From positions 1 through 44,570 of the forward strand of contig JABZKU010000019.1 in NCBI GenBank assembly GCA_015257125.1: DNA of 44,570 nucleotides, read 5' to 3'. Shown one piece after another: positions 8,262 to 16,680 of the stretch (positions are counted from its first letter, which is position 1; each line of letters opens with the position of its first letter). The notes beneath the pieces were generated by a model, which saw only the letters and a list, made by a program, of their open reading frames with translations, searched no databases and had not been told where the DNA came from. This DNA comes from Prevotellaceae bacterium. Lineage in GTDB: Bacteria > Bacteroidota > Bacteroidia > Bacteroidales > Bacteroidaceae. The position numbers and the translations under genes are program-made.

Positions 8262-9170
8262 ATGTTTATTTCTTTTCTCACTGCTACTTCGACGCCGGAG
8301 CGCGTTACTGAGCAAGTCACTGAGCAAGTGCGCTTGCAAGTGGAGCAAAATGGAGTTGGAAAGCTCCAACATATCACTTCTTGGCTTTCAGAACATGCCG
8401 TAAGTTTCGGGGTTCGCGTACTTATCGCGCTCGTAATTTTCATTGTCGGTCGATTTGTGATTCGATTCATTAATAAACTCATTGCGAAATTGCTCGAACG
8501 TCGTCACATTGACGTGGGAGTACAGAGTTTTGTGAAGAGCTTGGTGAACATACTGCTCATGATTCTGCTCATCGTTGCGGTCATCAGCCAATTAGGTGTG
8601 GAGACCACGTCGTTTGCAGCCCTCTTGGCTTCAGCCGGTTTGGCGGTCGGTATGGCTCTCTCGGGTAATTTGCAGAATCTCGCCGGTGGGCTTTTGATTC
8701 TCCTCTTCCGTCCGTACAAAGTGGGGGACTATATCGAATGTCAAGGACAAGGTGGAACGGTTCGTGAGATCCAAATTTTCTATACCATCCTCGTTACGCC
8801 TGACAATAAGGTGATTTATTTGCCCAATGGCCCGTTGAGCAGCGGAGCTGTGGTGAATTACAGCCAAGAGGAGACCCGCCGTGTGGAATGGACCGTCTCT
8901 GTGGAATATGGTGAGGATTACGAGAAGGTAGAACGCACGTTGCGTGAGCTTATTGCCGCCGATCAGCGTATTCTCAAGGATCCTGAGCCAACTTTTGCCT
9001 TGTTGTCACTCGCTGCAAGCAGTGTCGACGTGGTTGTTCGCGTTTGGGTGCCGACGGCTGAGTATTGGAACGTCTATCTCGACATGAACAAGCATATCTA
9101 CGCCACGTTCAACAAAGCCGGCATCGGATTCCCCTTCCCGCAAATCACAGTGCATCAGGCAGAGAAGTAA
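8262..9170 (+). CDS. MscS-family mechanosensitive ion channel
   Basis: A 302-aa inner-membrane protein expected to open under membrane tension and release solutes during osmotic down-shock. Three hydrophobic segments lie around residues 48-70, 90-112 and 116-140. The pore-lining TM3 has the Gly/Ala-rich sequence SAGLAVGMALSGNLQNLAGG typical of MscS. The following beta domain contains FRPYKVGDYIECQGQGGTV and the motif YLPNGPLSSGAVVNYS. The length equals small MscS channels (about 286 aa in E. coli). The N-terminus has about 45 polar residues before TM1. It is preceded by its own predicted promoter and followed by a strong terminator, so it is probably monocistronic. Confidence 0.93.
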   Translation: MFISFLTATSTPERVTEQVTEQVRLQVEQNGVGKLQHITSWLSEHAVSFGVRVLIALVIFIVGRFVIRFINKLIAKLLERRHIDVGVQSFVKSLVNILLMILLIVAVISQLGVETTSFAALLASAGLAVGMALSGNLQNLAGGLLILLFRPYKVGDYIECQGQGGTVREIQIFYTILVTPDNKVIYLPNGPLSSGAVVNYSQEETRRVEWTVSVEYGEDYEKVERTLRELIAADQRILKDPEPTFALLSLAASSVDVVVRVWVPTAEYWNVYLDMNKHIYATFNKAGIGFPFPQITVHQAEK

Positions 9171-9194
9171 TCTTATTTCGACATATCCGTCAAT

Positions 9195-9231
9195 AAAAAG
9201 CGAGCCGCATGGGATTATGCGGCTCGTTTTT
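9195..9231. terminator. Terminator after mscS
   Basis: CGAGCCGCAT (9201-9210) pairs perfectly with ATGCGGCTCG (9217-9226) around a 6-nt loop. It is flanked by A-rich sequence before and TTTTT after, so it can act in both directions and should end the mscS transcript. Confidence 0.88.
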
Positions 9232-9265
9232 GTGTAGGTATCGCAAGGATTTGCGGACAAATGAG

Positions 9266-9322
9266 AAAAAGCATCCCCCTACCATCCAACGCCTGTCGTT
9301 TGCGTTCGGCTGTAGGGGGATG
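9266..9322 (-). terminator. Terminator of the DUF4827 lipoprotein gene
   Basis: CATCCCCCTAC (9272-9282) pairs with GTAGGGGGATG (9312-9322), an 11-bp perfect stem. A small inner AACGC/GCGTT stem lies in the loop. On the minus strand it is followed by CTTTTTC and lies 34 nt after the stop codon. Confidence 0.8.
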
Positions 9323-9355
9323 AACCTTATATCTAAGGACGATTCTTTGGGAGAT

Positions 9356-10036
9356 TCAACGAGCACGCTCGTAAGTAATCTCGTAGAAATAGGGTTTAAC
9401 GTCGTTGATGGCGACTTTTTGTCCCTCGTTTCCGGGCACAATCAAGCGTATTTTGGCAATCTGACTGTCCGCGGAGTGCTGACGTCCGATATTCAAGTAG
9501 CGCAACGGCAGCAACCAAGCAGAAGGTACGGCAGATCCGTAAGTAGTGTACATCAATCCGGAAACAAATACGCCGTTCAGCGTGCCGGAGTTGTTGTTTA
9601 CGCTAATCAAATCGGGACGTTCGGGATGATCTAACAAGTTGGAGGTCGTAATGCTGTCGCCCGCGATGCTGAACTCCGTGAATCGGCTGATTACACTCGC
9701 TCTTTCGCCCGAAGCGATGCGCGTTCCGGTGCCTTTGCGGATGATTTGCATATAAACGCCCGTGCCGAAGAGAACATATTCGTTCTTCGAAACATCGGTT
9801 GTAGTGTCTTGTGCTAAAAACTGCGCTTCAGAGATAACTTTGATGTTCCCCGGCACGTTGAGCACGTCAAAACCGTGGATTTTGTCGCGTACCACACAAC
9901 CCCGACGCAGGAAAGCTTGAATTTGCTTGTCTTCTTTCTCTCGACGTTCGGCATAGGTGTCAGTGTCGCGGCAAGCGCTGAACAAAACGAGGCTGGTAGC
10001 CACGAACAGTAAGACTTTTGTGAGCTGATGTGTCAT
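9356..10036 (-). CDS. DUF4827-family lipoprotein, FKBP-like
   Basis: A 226-aa predicted lipoprotein. The start is taken at the ATG at 10034-10036 (MTHQLTKVLLF); a longer frame would begin at a TTG that overlaps the -7 box. A hydrophobic signal segment ends in a lipobox LFSAC with Cys22. The body contains RREKEDKQIQAFLRR and a later region (VYMQIIRKGTG) that resembles the FKBP-type prolyl isomerase fold. From memory this is the DUF4827 family of Bacteroidota, whose catalytic activity is not established. Its own promoter and terminator suggest a single-gene unit. It is probably exported and lipid-anchored; which membrane face cannot be told. Confidence 0.8.
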   Translation of the reverse strand: MTHQLTKVLLFVATSLVLFSACRDTDTYAERREKEDKQIQAFLRRGCVVRDKIHGFDVLNVPGNIKVISEAQFLAQDTTTDVSKNEYVLFGTGVYMQIIRKGTGTRIASGERASVISRFTEFSIAGDSITTSNLLDHPERPDLISVNNNSGTLNGVFVSGLMYTTYGSAVPSAWLLPLRYLNIGRQHSADSQIAKIRLIVPGNEGQKVAINDVKPYFYEITYERAR

Positions 10037-10057
10037 GTTGGGGAGTTGAATGTGGAG

Positions 10058-10065
10058 CAAATGTA
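10058..10065 (-). promoter_or_regulatory. Predicted -7 box of the DUF4827 gene
   Basis: On the minus strand TACATTTG (10065 to 10058) fits TAnnTTTG. The implied start near 10052 leaves a leader of about 16 nt and favours the ATG at 10036. Confidence 0.6.
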
Positions 10066-10122
10066 CGAAAAAAATACGTGTCCTGCGCCTGCGAGCGGTC
10101 TTTTCTTGCTCGCAGGCGGGAC
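10066..10122 (-). terminator. Terminator of the C10 protease gene
   Basis: GCCTGCGAGC (10087-10096) pairs with GCTCGCAGGC (10108-10117), 10 bp perfect, extended by GTCC/GGAC. On the minus strand the run ATTTTTTTC follows after about ten bases. It lies just after the protease stop codon at 10133. Confidence 0.8.
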
Positions 10123-10132
10123 GTTTCTCTGT

Positions 10133-13100
10133 TTATCGTGCGATGAATTTCTTTCCGTTGCGGAGATAAATCTGACCCGGTGCGGGTTTACTGATGCGAA
10201 CACCCTGCAAATTGAACAATAATGTTGCTTCGTCAGATTTTTTCGCTTGAAGAGTCGACGTGATTAAGCCAATTTTCAGCCCATCGGGCGAAGCACCGAT
10301 CAGTCCGTCGAGGTTTGAAAGGTAAGCGCGGAAAGGACGTTGCCAAGCGCTGAGGCGCATGAAATCACCGGTCGAACGTGAGAGGGCAAAAGTCTCATCT
10401 GTCGGTGCCTTATGGGGCGTTTCGTAGCCAAACAGCACGTTCTTTTCGTCCGCGATGGACGGGAAGGTGCGTTTCTCCTGCAAGGTAAGCGTAGCCCAAG
10501 TGTTGGGTTGTCCGGAAAGGATGAAGGCCGTGCCGGCAGGAATGTTGTTTGAGAGTTCGTGCAACTTCAGTCCGTTGGTTTGAGGCGTTCCGCCGTAGGC
10601 CTTTGCGTTCTTAAGTACCGCATCAACAGGCGTATAGAAGGTACTGTAGCCGAACTGGCCGATGAGAACAGGCAACTCGTTGACCTTTTCGATGACCACT
10701 GCTTCAGAAGTCGTGAATTCGCGATTGTAAAACCATCTCAGGGTATGTTTTCCCCATGAGGTTTTGAACAGCAGTTCGTCGGGTTGGTCGGCGTTGAGTG
10801 CAACTTGCAAGGCTTCGGTGAGTTGCTCCGAAGAAGAAGCATGGAGCAATGCGCGCCCTCCCGAAAGTGTGAGCAAACCCTTTCCGGTGAGTCGGAAAAT
10901 TGTTTCGGGACTGGGTAAATTGGTACCGGGGATATTGCCTTCTGTTGAGGACAGTCGCGTGTCTTGGCTCTCGGTTGCGGAGGGCGCCGTGAGATATTTT
11001 CCGCTATTTAGGCGGATTCTTACGAAATCTCCGACTTTAGGTTGGTACGTATTGTCCTTGGGGCGCTGAACATAGGTGCTACCGGAGAAGGTATAGGTGT
11101 TTGTTCCCCCATCGGTAATCGGAATGACGACGCGCGTGCCTTCTTCGTTGTAAGTCGCGATCAGACGATAAGCTCGGCCATTGACAACTCTGAAATCTTG
11201 TGCTTTCATGTAGCGAAGATTTAGATTTATACTATAGTCTCGGCTCATCGTAACCGACATGAATCTTCCCACCTCTGTGAGGTCGCCCGATTCGACATCT
11301 TCCCAGTAGAATTCTATCATTCCGGAAAAATTTCTCTCGGCGGCGAAGAGATGCCCTTTGATGCTTAAGGTTTTGCCCGTTAGGTTAATGTACGGAGAGA
11401 GCTCTAACTCATCGTTTCCGTTGTAGATGCCAAAAGCCGAAAGGCGGAGAGCCGGGCGCTGCACCGGTTTCGTGACATTGATTTCAAAGAACTCGGCGCC
11501 ATCGTGAGTGGTCAGAGGAATAGGGGCGCGCTTTTCGTCTGCGTACACGAGAGTGAGTCGCGCATTGTATCTTCCGGGGCGGTTTTTTTCATCGACAGTC
11601 AGTACGACGGGAACATTCTGCTCATCGAAGGCATCAAAATTCATTTGGCTGCTTTCGGCCGTTTGCAACAACTTTTTGTTCTTGTCGAGTATCTCCAATT
11701 TGAGCCGGAAGTAAGGAGAGACGCCGCTGAGGCTATGCAAGGGGATGCGCAGTACGGCGGCTTTTCCTAATTGAACCTCATTGTTTTCCAACGGTCCCGT
11801 CACGCGATAACCGGCATCGGGATAGTTTTCTTCCGTTACCTTGATCTTATTTTCCTCCACCGTGAAGGTCACGCGCGGTGAGAGACTCATTTTGACCCAG
11901 TTGCCGAGTTGGCCATTGTTTTGCGTGGCACTCATCGGCACGATGGTGTAGGTACCCGGGGTAAGTTGGCGCGTGTCCAAGTGCATGTTGAGAGGCTTCG
12001 TCCAAGTTCCGCCATTGGGCAAGTAACCGTGCACGTCGGTGAAAATCTTTTTGCTGTCGAAATCAGCATACTTGTAAAGTGCCACCTGTTGGCCGCTTTC
12101 ATCCACGATCGCCATACCCACATCTCCGAAGAAGGTGTAGGAAAGGTTGGTGAAGTAGCTCATGGTTACATCGAGACCTTGCGCCAAGGGGAAGACTTTT
12201 TTCGTTTGGTCGGTCAAACGGAGGGTGCCCTCTCCGGTGAAGGACAAACGGCGGTTGTTTTCAGCCCATGCAGCGGGAATGGGTTTGTCGTTGGCGCGAT
12301 TGGGGTGTGCCAGTACAGCTTCAAGTTGACGGTTGAAATTCAGTGGACGACCGCCAAATTCGCTACCCGTTTGGCCTACGGCCATAGATTGTAGGTTGTA
12401 ATAGGCATTGGCTGCACCGCCCCAACCGAAGTTGATGTGCAGGAGGCCTTCGCTGTTGATGCCGTCGACCACCATGGCGTGGCCGCTAGCAGCTCCTTCT
12501 GCATTGCCGGCAATGTAGACGGGATAACCGTTCCTCAACTCTTCGTAGAACATGTTGACAAAGCCGCGTGCACCTTCGTTGAACTTTGTGGTGGCACCTA
12601 CATTGTAGGAGAAATAGTCTCGGAGCGCTACACGCGCCGCGTAACTTGTGGCCGAACTTGCGCCTTGCGTATAGCGCATGTCCACCGCAGCTCCGATGTC
12701 GTGGTGCAGTTTGCCGATTGCCTCTTTTTCTTGGTCGTTGAGTGCGCCTCTATCGTAGTTGTCGCGCATGAGATTCCATGCGTAGCGTGACTGGGAGAAA
12801 TCTATCTGGGCGGTATTTCCCTCATAGGTTCGATAGCTCTTCGTGCCCGTGCCTTGTTTCGGCCAGCGGTGGAAGTACATAATCTGAGCTACAGCCGTGG
12901 CCACACAGCCTGTGGGGAAGCCCCCGACATTGTGGTTATAGGGATAGCCTTGGCTCCATTTGCTTTTCAGCAGCGGTGTGACGGGAGTGTAGGTGCCGTT
13001 CGTCGAATAAGAGGAGAAATAGCGTTTGCGGTCGGCAGCCGACAACTTTTGCACCGTTTGAAAGCGTTCGCGGTAGGCTTCGAGCAAGAATTGCAAGCCT

Positions 13101-13420
13101 TCGGGTGCGTGGAGGGTGTCGAGCGGCGCCTCGATGCCGTGCGCCAAAACGGTGCCCATGGCTTCATTGCCGGCCACAAGGACGAAGCCATTGTTGGCAG
13201 CGTCGTTGAAGAGATAATAAGGAGCACCGGTTTGGTTAGAAAGAGTGCGACTTTTGAGCGTACGTTGCGCGGTGGCAGAGAGTCTGACGTATTGTTTGGC
13301 TATCGCAGCGGCTCTTCTGTAACTGATGTCACCCTCGCCTGCTAGAACCGGGGTGATCCCGGCGGCCACGAAGAGGGCCAACAGCGAGGTGCGTAAGGAG
13401 ATGTGAGGCATAAACGGCAT
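10133..13420 (-). CDS. Secreted C10 (streptopain-like) cysteine protease, 1095 aa
   Basis: A large exported peptidase related to streptopain (SpeB) and P. gingivalis PrtT. A signal peptide (1-27, ending PVLA) is followed by a Spi-like propeptide (about 30-140) and the catalytic domain. Nucleophile Cys172 lies in GFPTGCVATAVAQIMYFHRW, His314 in SGHAMVVDG and Trp333 in FGWGG, so the active site is intact. About 700 further residues include beta-rich stretches, a module with FGYSTFYTPVDAVLKNAKAY...IPAGTAFILSG seen in many Prevotella-type secreted proteins, and a tail LQGVRISKPAPGQIYLRNGK. That tail resembles the last strands of type IX or related C-terminal signals, but clear assignment is not possible. 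The start may be Met1 or Met4. The predicted 5' leader begins with a strong hairpin. Confidence 0.92.
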   Translation of the reverse strand: MPFMPHISLRTSLLALFVAAGITPVLAGEGDISYRRAAAIAKQYVRLSATAQRTLKSRTLSNQTGAPYYLFNDAANNGFVLVAGNEAMGTVLAHGIEAPLDTLHAPEGLQFLLEAYRERFQTVQKLSAADRKRYFSSYSTNGTYTPVTPLLKSKWSQGYPYNHNVGGFPTGCVATAVAQIMYFHRWPKQGTGTKSYRTYEGNTAQIDFSQSRYAWNLMRDNYDRGALNDQEKEAIGKLHHDIGAAVDMRYTQGASSATSYAARVALRDYFSYNVGATTKFNEGARGFVNMFYEELRNGYPVYIAGNAEGAASGHAMVVDGINSEGLLHINFGWGGAANAYYNLQSMAVGQTGSEFGGRPLNFNRQLEAVLAHPNRANDKPIPAAWAENNRRLSFTGEGTLRLTDQTKKVFPLAQGLDVTMSYFTNLSYTFFGDVGMAIVDESGQQVALYKYADFDSKKIFTDVHGYLPNGGTWTKPLNMHLDTRQLTPGTYTIVPMSATQNNGQLGNWVKMSLSPRVTFTVEENKIKVTEENYPDAGYRVTGPLENNEVQLGKAAVLRIPLHSLSGVSPYFRLKLEILDKNKKLLQTAESSQMNFDAFDEQNVPVVLTVDEKNRPGRYNARLTLVYADEKRAPIPLTTHDGAEFFEINVTKPVQRPALRLSAFGIYNGNDELELSPYINLTGKTLSIKGHLFAAERNFSGMIEFYWEDVESGDLTEVGRFMSVTMSRDYSINLNLRYMKAQDFRVVNGRAYRLIATYNEEGTRVVIPITDGGTNTYTFSGSTYVQRPKDNTYQPKVGDFVRIRLNSGKYLTAPSATESQDTRLSSTEGNIPGTNLPSPETIFRLTGKGLLTLSGGRALLHASSSEQLTEALQVALNADQPDELLFKTSWGKHTLRWFYNREFTTSEAVVIEKVNELPVLIGQFGYSTFYTPVDAVLKNAKAYGGTPQTNGLKLHELSNNIPAGTAFILSGQPNTWATLTLQEKRTFPSIADEKNVLFGYETPHKAPTDETFALSRSTGDFMRLSAWQRPFRAYLSNLDGLIGASPDGLKIGLITSTLQAKKSDEATLLFNLQGVRISKPAPGQIYLRNGKKFIAR

Positions 13421-13458
13421 ATAAATTTGAATATCTCGTAATAGTGGGGCTTATTTGC

Positions 13459-13503
13459 GCTTGTGATTCGCCACTCCGATGGACGGTGTGGCGAATCACA
13501 AGC
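13459..13503. promoter_or_regulatory. Perfect 16-bp stem-loop at the inferred 5' end of the C10 protease mRNA
   Basis: GCTTGTGATTCGCCAC (13459-13474) pairs exactly with GTGGCGAATCACAAGC (13488-13503) around a 13-nt loop containing a further CCG/CGG. The -7 box of the protease overlaps its outer edge, so the transcript would start within this stem. It could protect the mRNA 5' end. As a terminator for the acyl-CoA ligase gene it would be poor: the minus strand beyond the stem reads GCAAATAAGC, with no T-run. Confidence 0.65.
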
Positions 13504-13510
13504 AAAGATA
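13503..13510 (-). promoter_or_regulatory. Predicted -7 box of the C10 protease gene
   Basis: TATCTTTG on the minus strand (13510 to 13503) is an exact TAnnTTTG match about 83 nt upstream of the start codon. The expected start is near 13498, inside the outer arm of the stem-loop. Confidence 0.6.
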
Positions 13511-13531
13511 GACAAAAGTAGTCAGTCTTAT

Positions 13532-13595
13532 GAGAAAAGTAGAGACGTTTTCTCGCAAAACTGTGAGGTTTTGCGAAAAACTTGTGCGCTTTTTA
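13532..13595. repeat. Degenerate 20-23-bp quasi-palindromic units upstream of the C10 protease
   Basis: Three head-to-tail units lie at 13532-13554, 13555-13574 and 13575-13595. On the plus strand each reads GA(G)AAAA or GCAAAA, a variable centre, then TTTTCTC, TTTTGC or TTTTTA. They begin about 20 bp upstream of the protease -7 box and overlap the stop codon of the acyl-CoA ligase gene. They resemble the units at 1497-1584 and 29442-29505. Confidence 0.7.
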
Positions 13596-15260
13596 TTCCG
13601 TGTAGAGGAAGCGTTTGATCGAACGCTTCGGCGTTTTCTCAAACTCCTCTTCGTGGATCCGGAAGCTGACGATTTGTTCGTACGCATTGACCATGGTGTT
13701 GATCATGCGGCGGTTTTCTTCCATTTGGTGGTTGAGGGCGTTCTCGTCTAAGCCCGCTTTTTCGACTTCCTCGTAGTCGGGGTGGATGAGGGCGTGGAGT
13801 TTGTCGCCTTTCTGGATGACTACGCTCTCCATCACGTAAGGCAGTGTGTTGAGTTTGTCTTCGATCTCCTCCGGGTAGATGTTTTGTCCGCTCGAACCGA
13901 GCAACATGTTCTTGCTTCGGCCACGAATGAAGAGATTGCCCGCTTCGTCGATCACACCGAGGTCGCCGGTGTGGTACCATCCCTCGGCATCGAGTGCAGC
14001 TGCGGTGGCTTCCGGATTTTTGTAGTAGCCGAGCATCACGTTGGCGCCGCGCGTGAGAATTTCGCCCACAACGCGTTGCGGATCGGGGCTGTCAATGCGC
14101 AATTCCATGCGGGGAACCACCTTACCGCACGAACCCGGCACGAATTCTTTCCAGTCTTCGTAGGTGATGAGCGGAGCGCATTCCGTGGCGCCGTAGCCCA
14201 CAGTATAGTTGAAGTTGATTTTTTGTAAGAACTGCTCTACTTCTTTGTTGAGTGCCGCACCGCCGATTACAACTTCATAGAATTCGCCACCGAACACCGC
14301 TTGAATCTGTTCACGCACTTTGTGCAAAATCTTATCGCTGAGGACGGGAACGCGCAGCATGAGCTTCATCGAGTGAGTGGCCAGCTTGGGCATCACGTTC
14401 TTCTTGATGATCTTCTCGATGATGAGCGGAACACTAATCACCACGGCGGGTTTCACCTCGCTGAAGGCCTGAACGATGACTTTCGGGCTGGGCAAACGAG
14501 TGAGGTAGTGCACGTGGATACCTTGGATGAACTCAAAGATGAACTCAAAGGCCATGCCATACATGTGTGCCATGGGAAGCATCGAGATGATACGCGAGCC
14601 GGTCGGTGCCTTGTCTCCCAGTCTTTCTTGGGCAAACTTGCAGTTGCTCCACAAAGCGCGGAAAGGCAGCAATACACCTTTGGAGTTGGAGGTGGTTCCG
14701 CTGGTGTAATTGATCATCGCAAGGGCTTCGCCGTCGGGGGCGGGGCGATAGTTAATGTGCTCGGGGCGGAAAAATTTGGGATAGCGCTTGCCATAAAATT
14801 CGTTCAAGCGCTCGCGGGCTTCGGTGAGCGCCTCTTTTCGGCTCACCAACAGCATAAAGTCGGGGATATGAATGATGCCTTCGAGTTGAGGCATGGCCTC
14901 TGCATCGAGCGTAGGCCACACCATGTCGCCGGCAAAGAGGAGTCGCGCGTCAGAGTGGTTGACGATATTGTGAACCTGCTCGGCTTTGAACTCGTGGAGG
15001 ATGGGGACCACGATGGCACCATAGGTCATTGTGGCCAAAAAGGAGACAGCCCAGTGTGCACTGTTGCGTCCGCAGATGGCAATCTTGTCTCCCGGCTGAA
15101 TCCCGGCCGTTTCAAACAGAATGTGAAGCTTCTCAATTTTGCGAGCCACATCCTTGTATTGGAGGGTCACGCCCTTATAGTCGGTGAGGGCATTGAGATC
15201 CCAATGATCAATGATGCTCTTTTGAATCAGACCGACAAAGTCTTCGTAATGGTATTCCAT
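13593..15260 (-). CDS. fadD: Long-chain acyl-CoA synthetase (AMP-binding)
   Basis: A 555-aa adenylate-forming enzyme predicted to activate fatty acids to acyl-CoA through an acyl-AMP intermediate. The ATP/AMP P-loop INYTSGTTSNSKGVLLPF lies around residues 183-200. Later motifs are YGATECAPL (A5-like) and GWYHTGDLG (A7), and the catalytic lysine region is near the C-terminus (EKTPKRSIKRFLY). Length and motif order fit bacterial FadD-like proteins. Substrate length cannot be read from sequence, so the symbol is by family. The gene has its own predicted promoter about 105 nt upstream. The next gene downstream on the strand (C10 protease) has a separate promoter. Confidence 0.88.
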   Translation of the reverse strand: MEYHYEDFVGLIQKSIIDHWDLNALTDYKGVTLQYKDVARKIEKLHILFETAGIQPGDKIAICGRNSAHWAVSFLATMTYGAIVVPILHEFKAEQVHNIVNHSDARLLFAGDMVWPTLDAEAMPQLEGIIHIPDFMLLVSRKEALTEARERLNEFYGKRYPKFFRPEHINYRPAPDGEALAMINYTSGTTSNSKGVLLPFRALWSNCKFAQERLGDKAPTGSRIISMLPMAHMYGMAFEFIFEFIQGIHVHYLTRLPSPKVIVQAFSEVKPAVVISVPLIIEKIIKKNVMPKLATHSMKLMLRVPVLSDKILHKVREQIQAVFGGEFYEVVIGGAALNKEVEQFLQKINFNYTVGYGATECAPLITYEDWKEFVPGSCGKVVPRMELRIDSPDPQRVVGEILTRGANVMLGYYKNPEATAAALDAEGWYHTGDLGVIDEAGNLFIRGRSKNMLLGSSGQNIYPEEIEDKLNTLPYVMESVVIQKGDKLHALIHPDYEEVEKAGLDENALNHQMEENRRMINTMVNAYEQIVSFRIHEEEFEKTPKRSIKRFLYTE

Positions 15261-15285
15261 GAAGAATGATAGAGGTTGGCGGCAA

Positions 15286-15317
15286 GTGGCGAATAAGCGT
15301 TGATCCGTGGCGAATAA
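15286..15317. repeat. 21-nt-spaced direct repeat in the acyl-CoA ligase leader
   Basis: GTGGCGAATAA occurs at 15286-15296 and 15307-15317, exactly 21 nt apart, between the predicted -7 box and the start codon. The core GTGGCGAAT also forms the arms of the stem-loop at 13459-13503 on the other side of the same gene. Confidence 0.55.
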
Positions 15318-15364
15318 ATATCGCTTGGCTGAATCGCTACCTGCTCAAATTCTTTAGATGTGTG

Positions 15365-15372
15365 CAAAAGTA
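15365..15372 (-). promoter_or_regulatory. Predicted -7 box of the acyl-CoA ligase gene
   Basis: TACTTTTG on the minus strand (15372 to 15365) matches TAnnTTTG. It faces away from the mltG promoter and implies a leader of about 98 nt. Confidence 0.6.
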
Positions 15373-15412
15373 ATACATTTTCTTGATGTGCTGGGAGAAT
15401 GCACCGCGAAAC

Positions 15413-15445
15413 TTGCTCAACCAATGGGATTTTTGTGTAATTTTG
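15413..15445 (+). promoter_or_regulatory. Predicted promoter of mltG
   Basis: TAATTTTG (15438-15445) matches the -7 consensus and TTG at 15413-15415 is a possible -33 element 22 nt upstream. The leader to the chosen ATG would be about 92 nt. Confidence 0.55.
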
Positions 15446-15542
15446 CGCTCGAACGGAGGCCTAATTGCCCCTAAACATCATTTTCATTGATCGGTTTCTT
15501 GCCCAACTTTTGGTGGCTTGCAGGCCAAAGGATTGTACCCTT

Positions 15543-16562
15543 ATGAAACAAATTCTTCGCACGCGGTGGATTGTAGCCGCAGCCCTGGTGGGCGTTCTCC
15601 TACTTGTGGCACTCTATTCCCTTTTTGGCAGCCTAAACGGGAGCAGCGAGCGCATTGTTTACATTGACAGTGACGACACGGTCGATTCTGTTTATAACAA
15701 AGTGTGCAGTGAAAGTCATTTCCCGGCTAACTCCACTTTTAATTTGCTGACTTCGGTTTTCGACTATGGGAAGCATATCCGCCCCGGTCGTTACGATGTG
15801 GGTTCCGGCACAGGCGTTTTGAGCGTATTTCGCAATTTGCGCAACGGAAACCAAACGCCTACCCGACTCACGATTCCCGTTTTGCGCACAACACGCGATT
15901 TGGCCGATCTCTTGGGACGCGAATTGCACGCGCCGGCCGATTCTTTTTATGCCGCGTTGACCAATCCCGAATTGTTGTCGCTCTACGGCAAGACGCCCGA
16001 AACGGCAGTTTGCCTCTTTCTGCCCAACACCTACGAGGTGTATTGGACGCTTTCGCCCGCGGCACTGCTGGCTCGAATGAATAAAGAAAGCAAAGCGTTT
16101 TGGACGCCCGAGCGTTTGGCCAAAGCGCAAGCTGACAGTCTCACGCCCGACCAAGTAATCACGGTAGCCTCCATTGTGGAACAAGAAACGGCCTACAATC
16201 CCGAAAAACCGATGGTGGCGGCGATGTATCTCAACCGTTTGCACAAAAAAATGCCGTTGCAGGCCGATCCCACGGTCAAGTTTGCCCTCGGAAATTTCGG
16301 TTTGCGTCGCATCTTGCATGAGCATCTCAAGGTGGAGAGCCCATACAACACTTATAAGCAGGCCGGTTTGCCCCCGGGTCCCATTTGCATCCCGTCGTTG
16401 TCGAGTATCAATGCGGTGCTTGACCACGCTCACCACGATTATCTCTACATGTGTGCGAAAGAAGATTTCTCCGGTAGCCACAATTTTGCCGTGACTTACG
16501 GCGAACACTTGAAAAATGCCGCTAAATATGCGCAGGCTCTGAACGCGCGCGGCATTAAATAA
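15543..16562 (+). CDS. mltG: Endolytic peptidoglycan transglycosylase MltG (YceG family)
   Basis: A 339-aa membrane-anchored enzyme that cuts nascent glycan strands and limits their length. The start is at MKQILRTRW (ATG 15543); an upstream frame from 15465 adds 26 residues before the natural N-terminus and was not chosen. One membrane segment lies at about residues 10-30 (IVAAALVGVLLLVALYSLF). The periplasmic domain has the family signature ITVASIVEQETA with catalytic Glu213, then VAAMYLNRLHKKMPLQADPT and YNTYKQAGLPPGPICIPS. Length and motifs fit. It is followed at 118 nt by the DUF3078 gene with no clear promoter between, so the two may share a transcript. Confidence 0.94.
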   Translation: MKQILRTRWIVAAALVGVLLLVALYSLFGSLNGSSERIVYIDSDDTVDSVYNKVCSESHFPANSTFNLLTSVFDYGKHIRPGRYDVGSGTGVLSVFRNLRNGNQTPTRLTIPVLRTTRDLADLLGRELHAPADSFYAALTNPELLSLYGKTPETAVCLFLPNTYEVYWTLSPAALLARMNKESKAFWTPERLAKAQADSLTPDQVITVASIVEQETAYNPEKPMVAAMYLNRLHKKMPLQADPTVKFALGNFGLRRILHEHLKVESPYNTYKQAGLPPGPICIPSLSSINAVLDHAHHDYLYMCAKEDFSGSHNFAVTYGEHLKNAAKYAQALNARGIK

Positions 16563-16680
16563 CTGAATGTTTTACACCCTTTTTCGATAGATGTCGGCGC
16601 AAGGACGTAAATGATAGAAGATTTACTTCCTTCGCGCGGCTTTATCGAAAAACATACTCCCTTTTTCAACGATTCTCCCT

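Noticed and set aside
13532..13595. CRISPR array
   Set aside because: Units are only 20-23 bp, adjacent without spacers, and imperfect; no cas genes are present.
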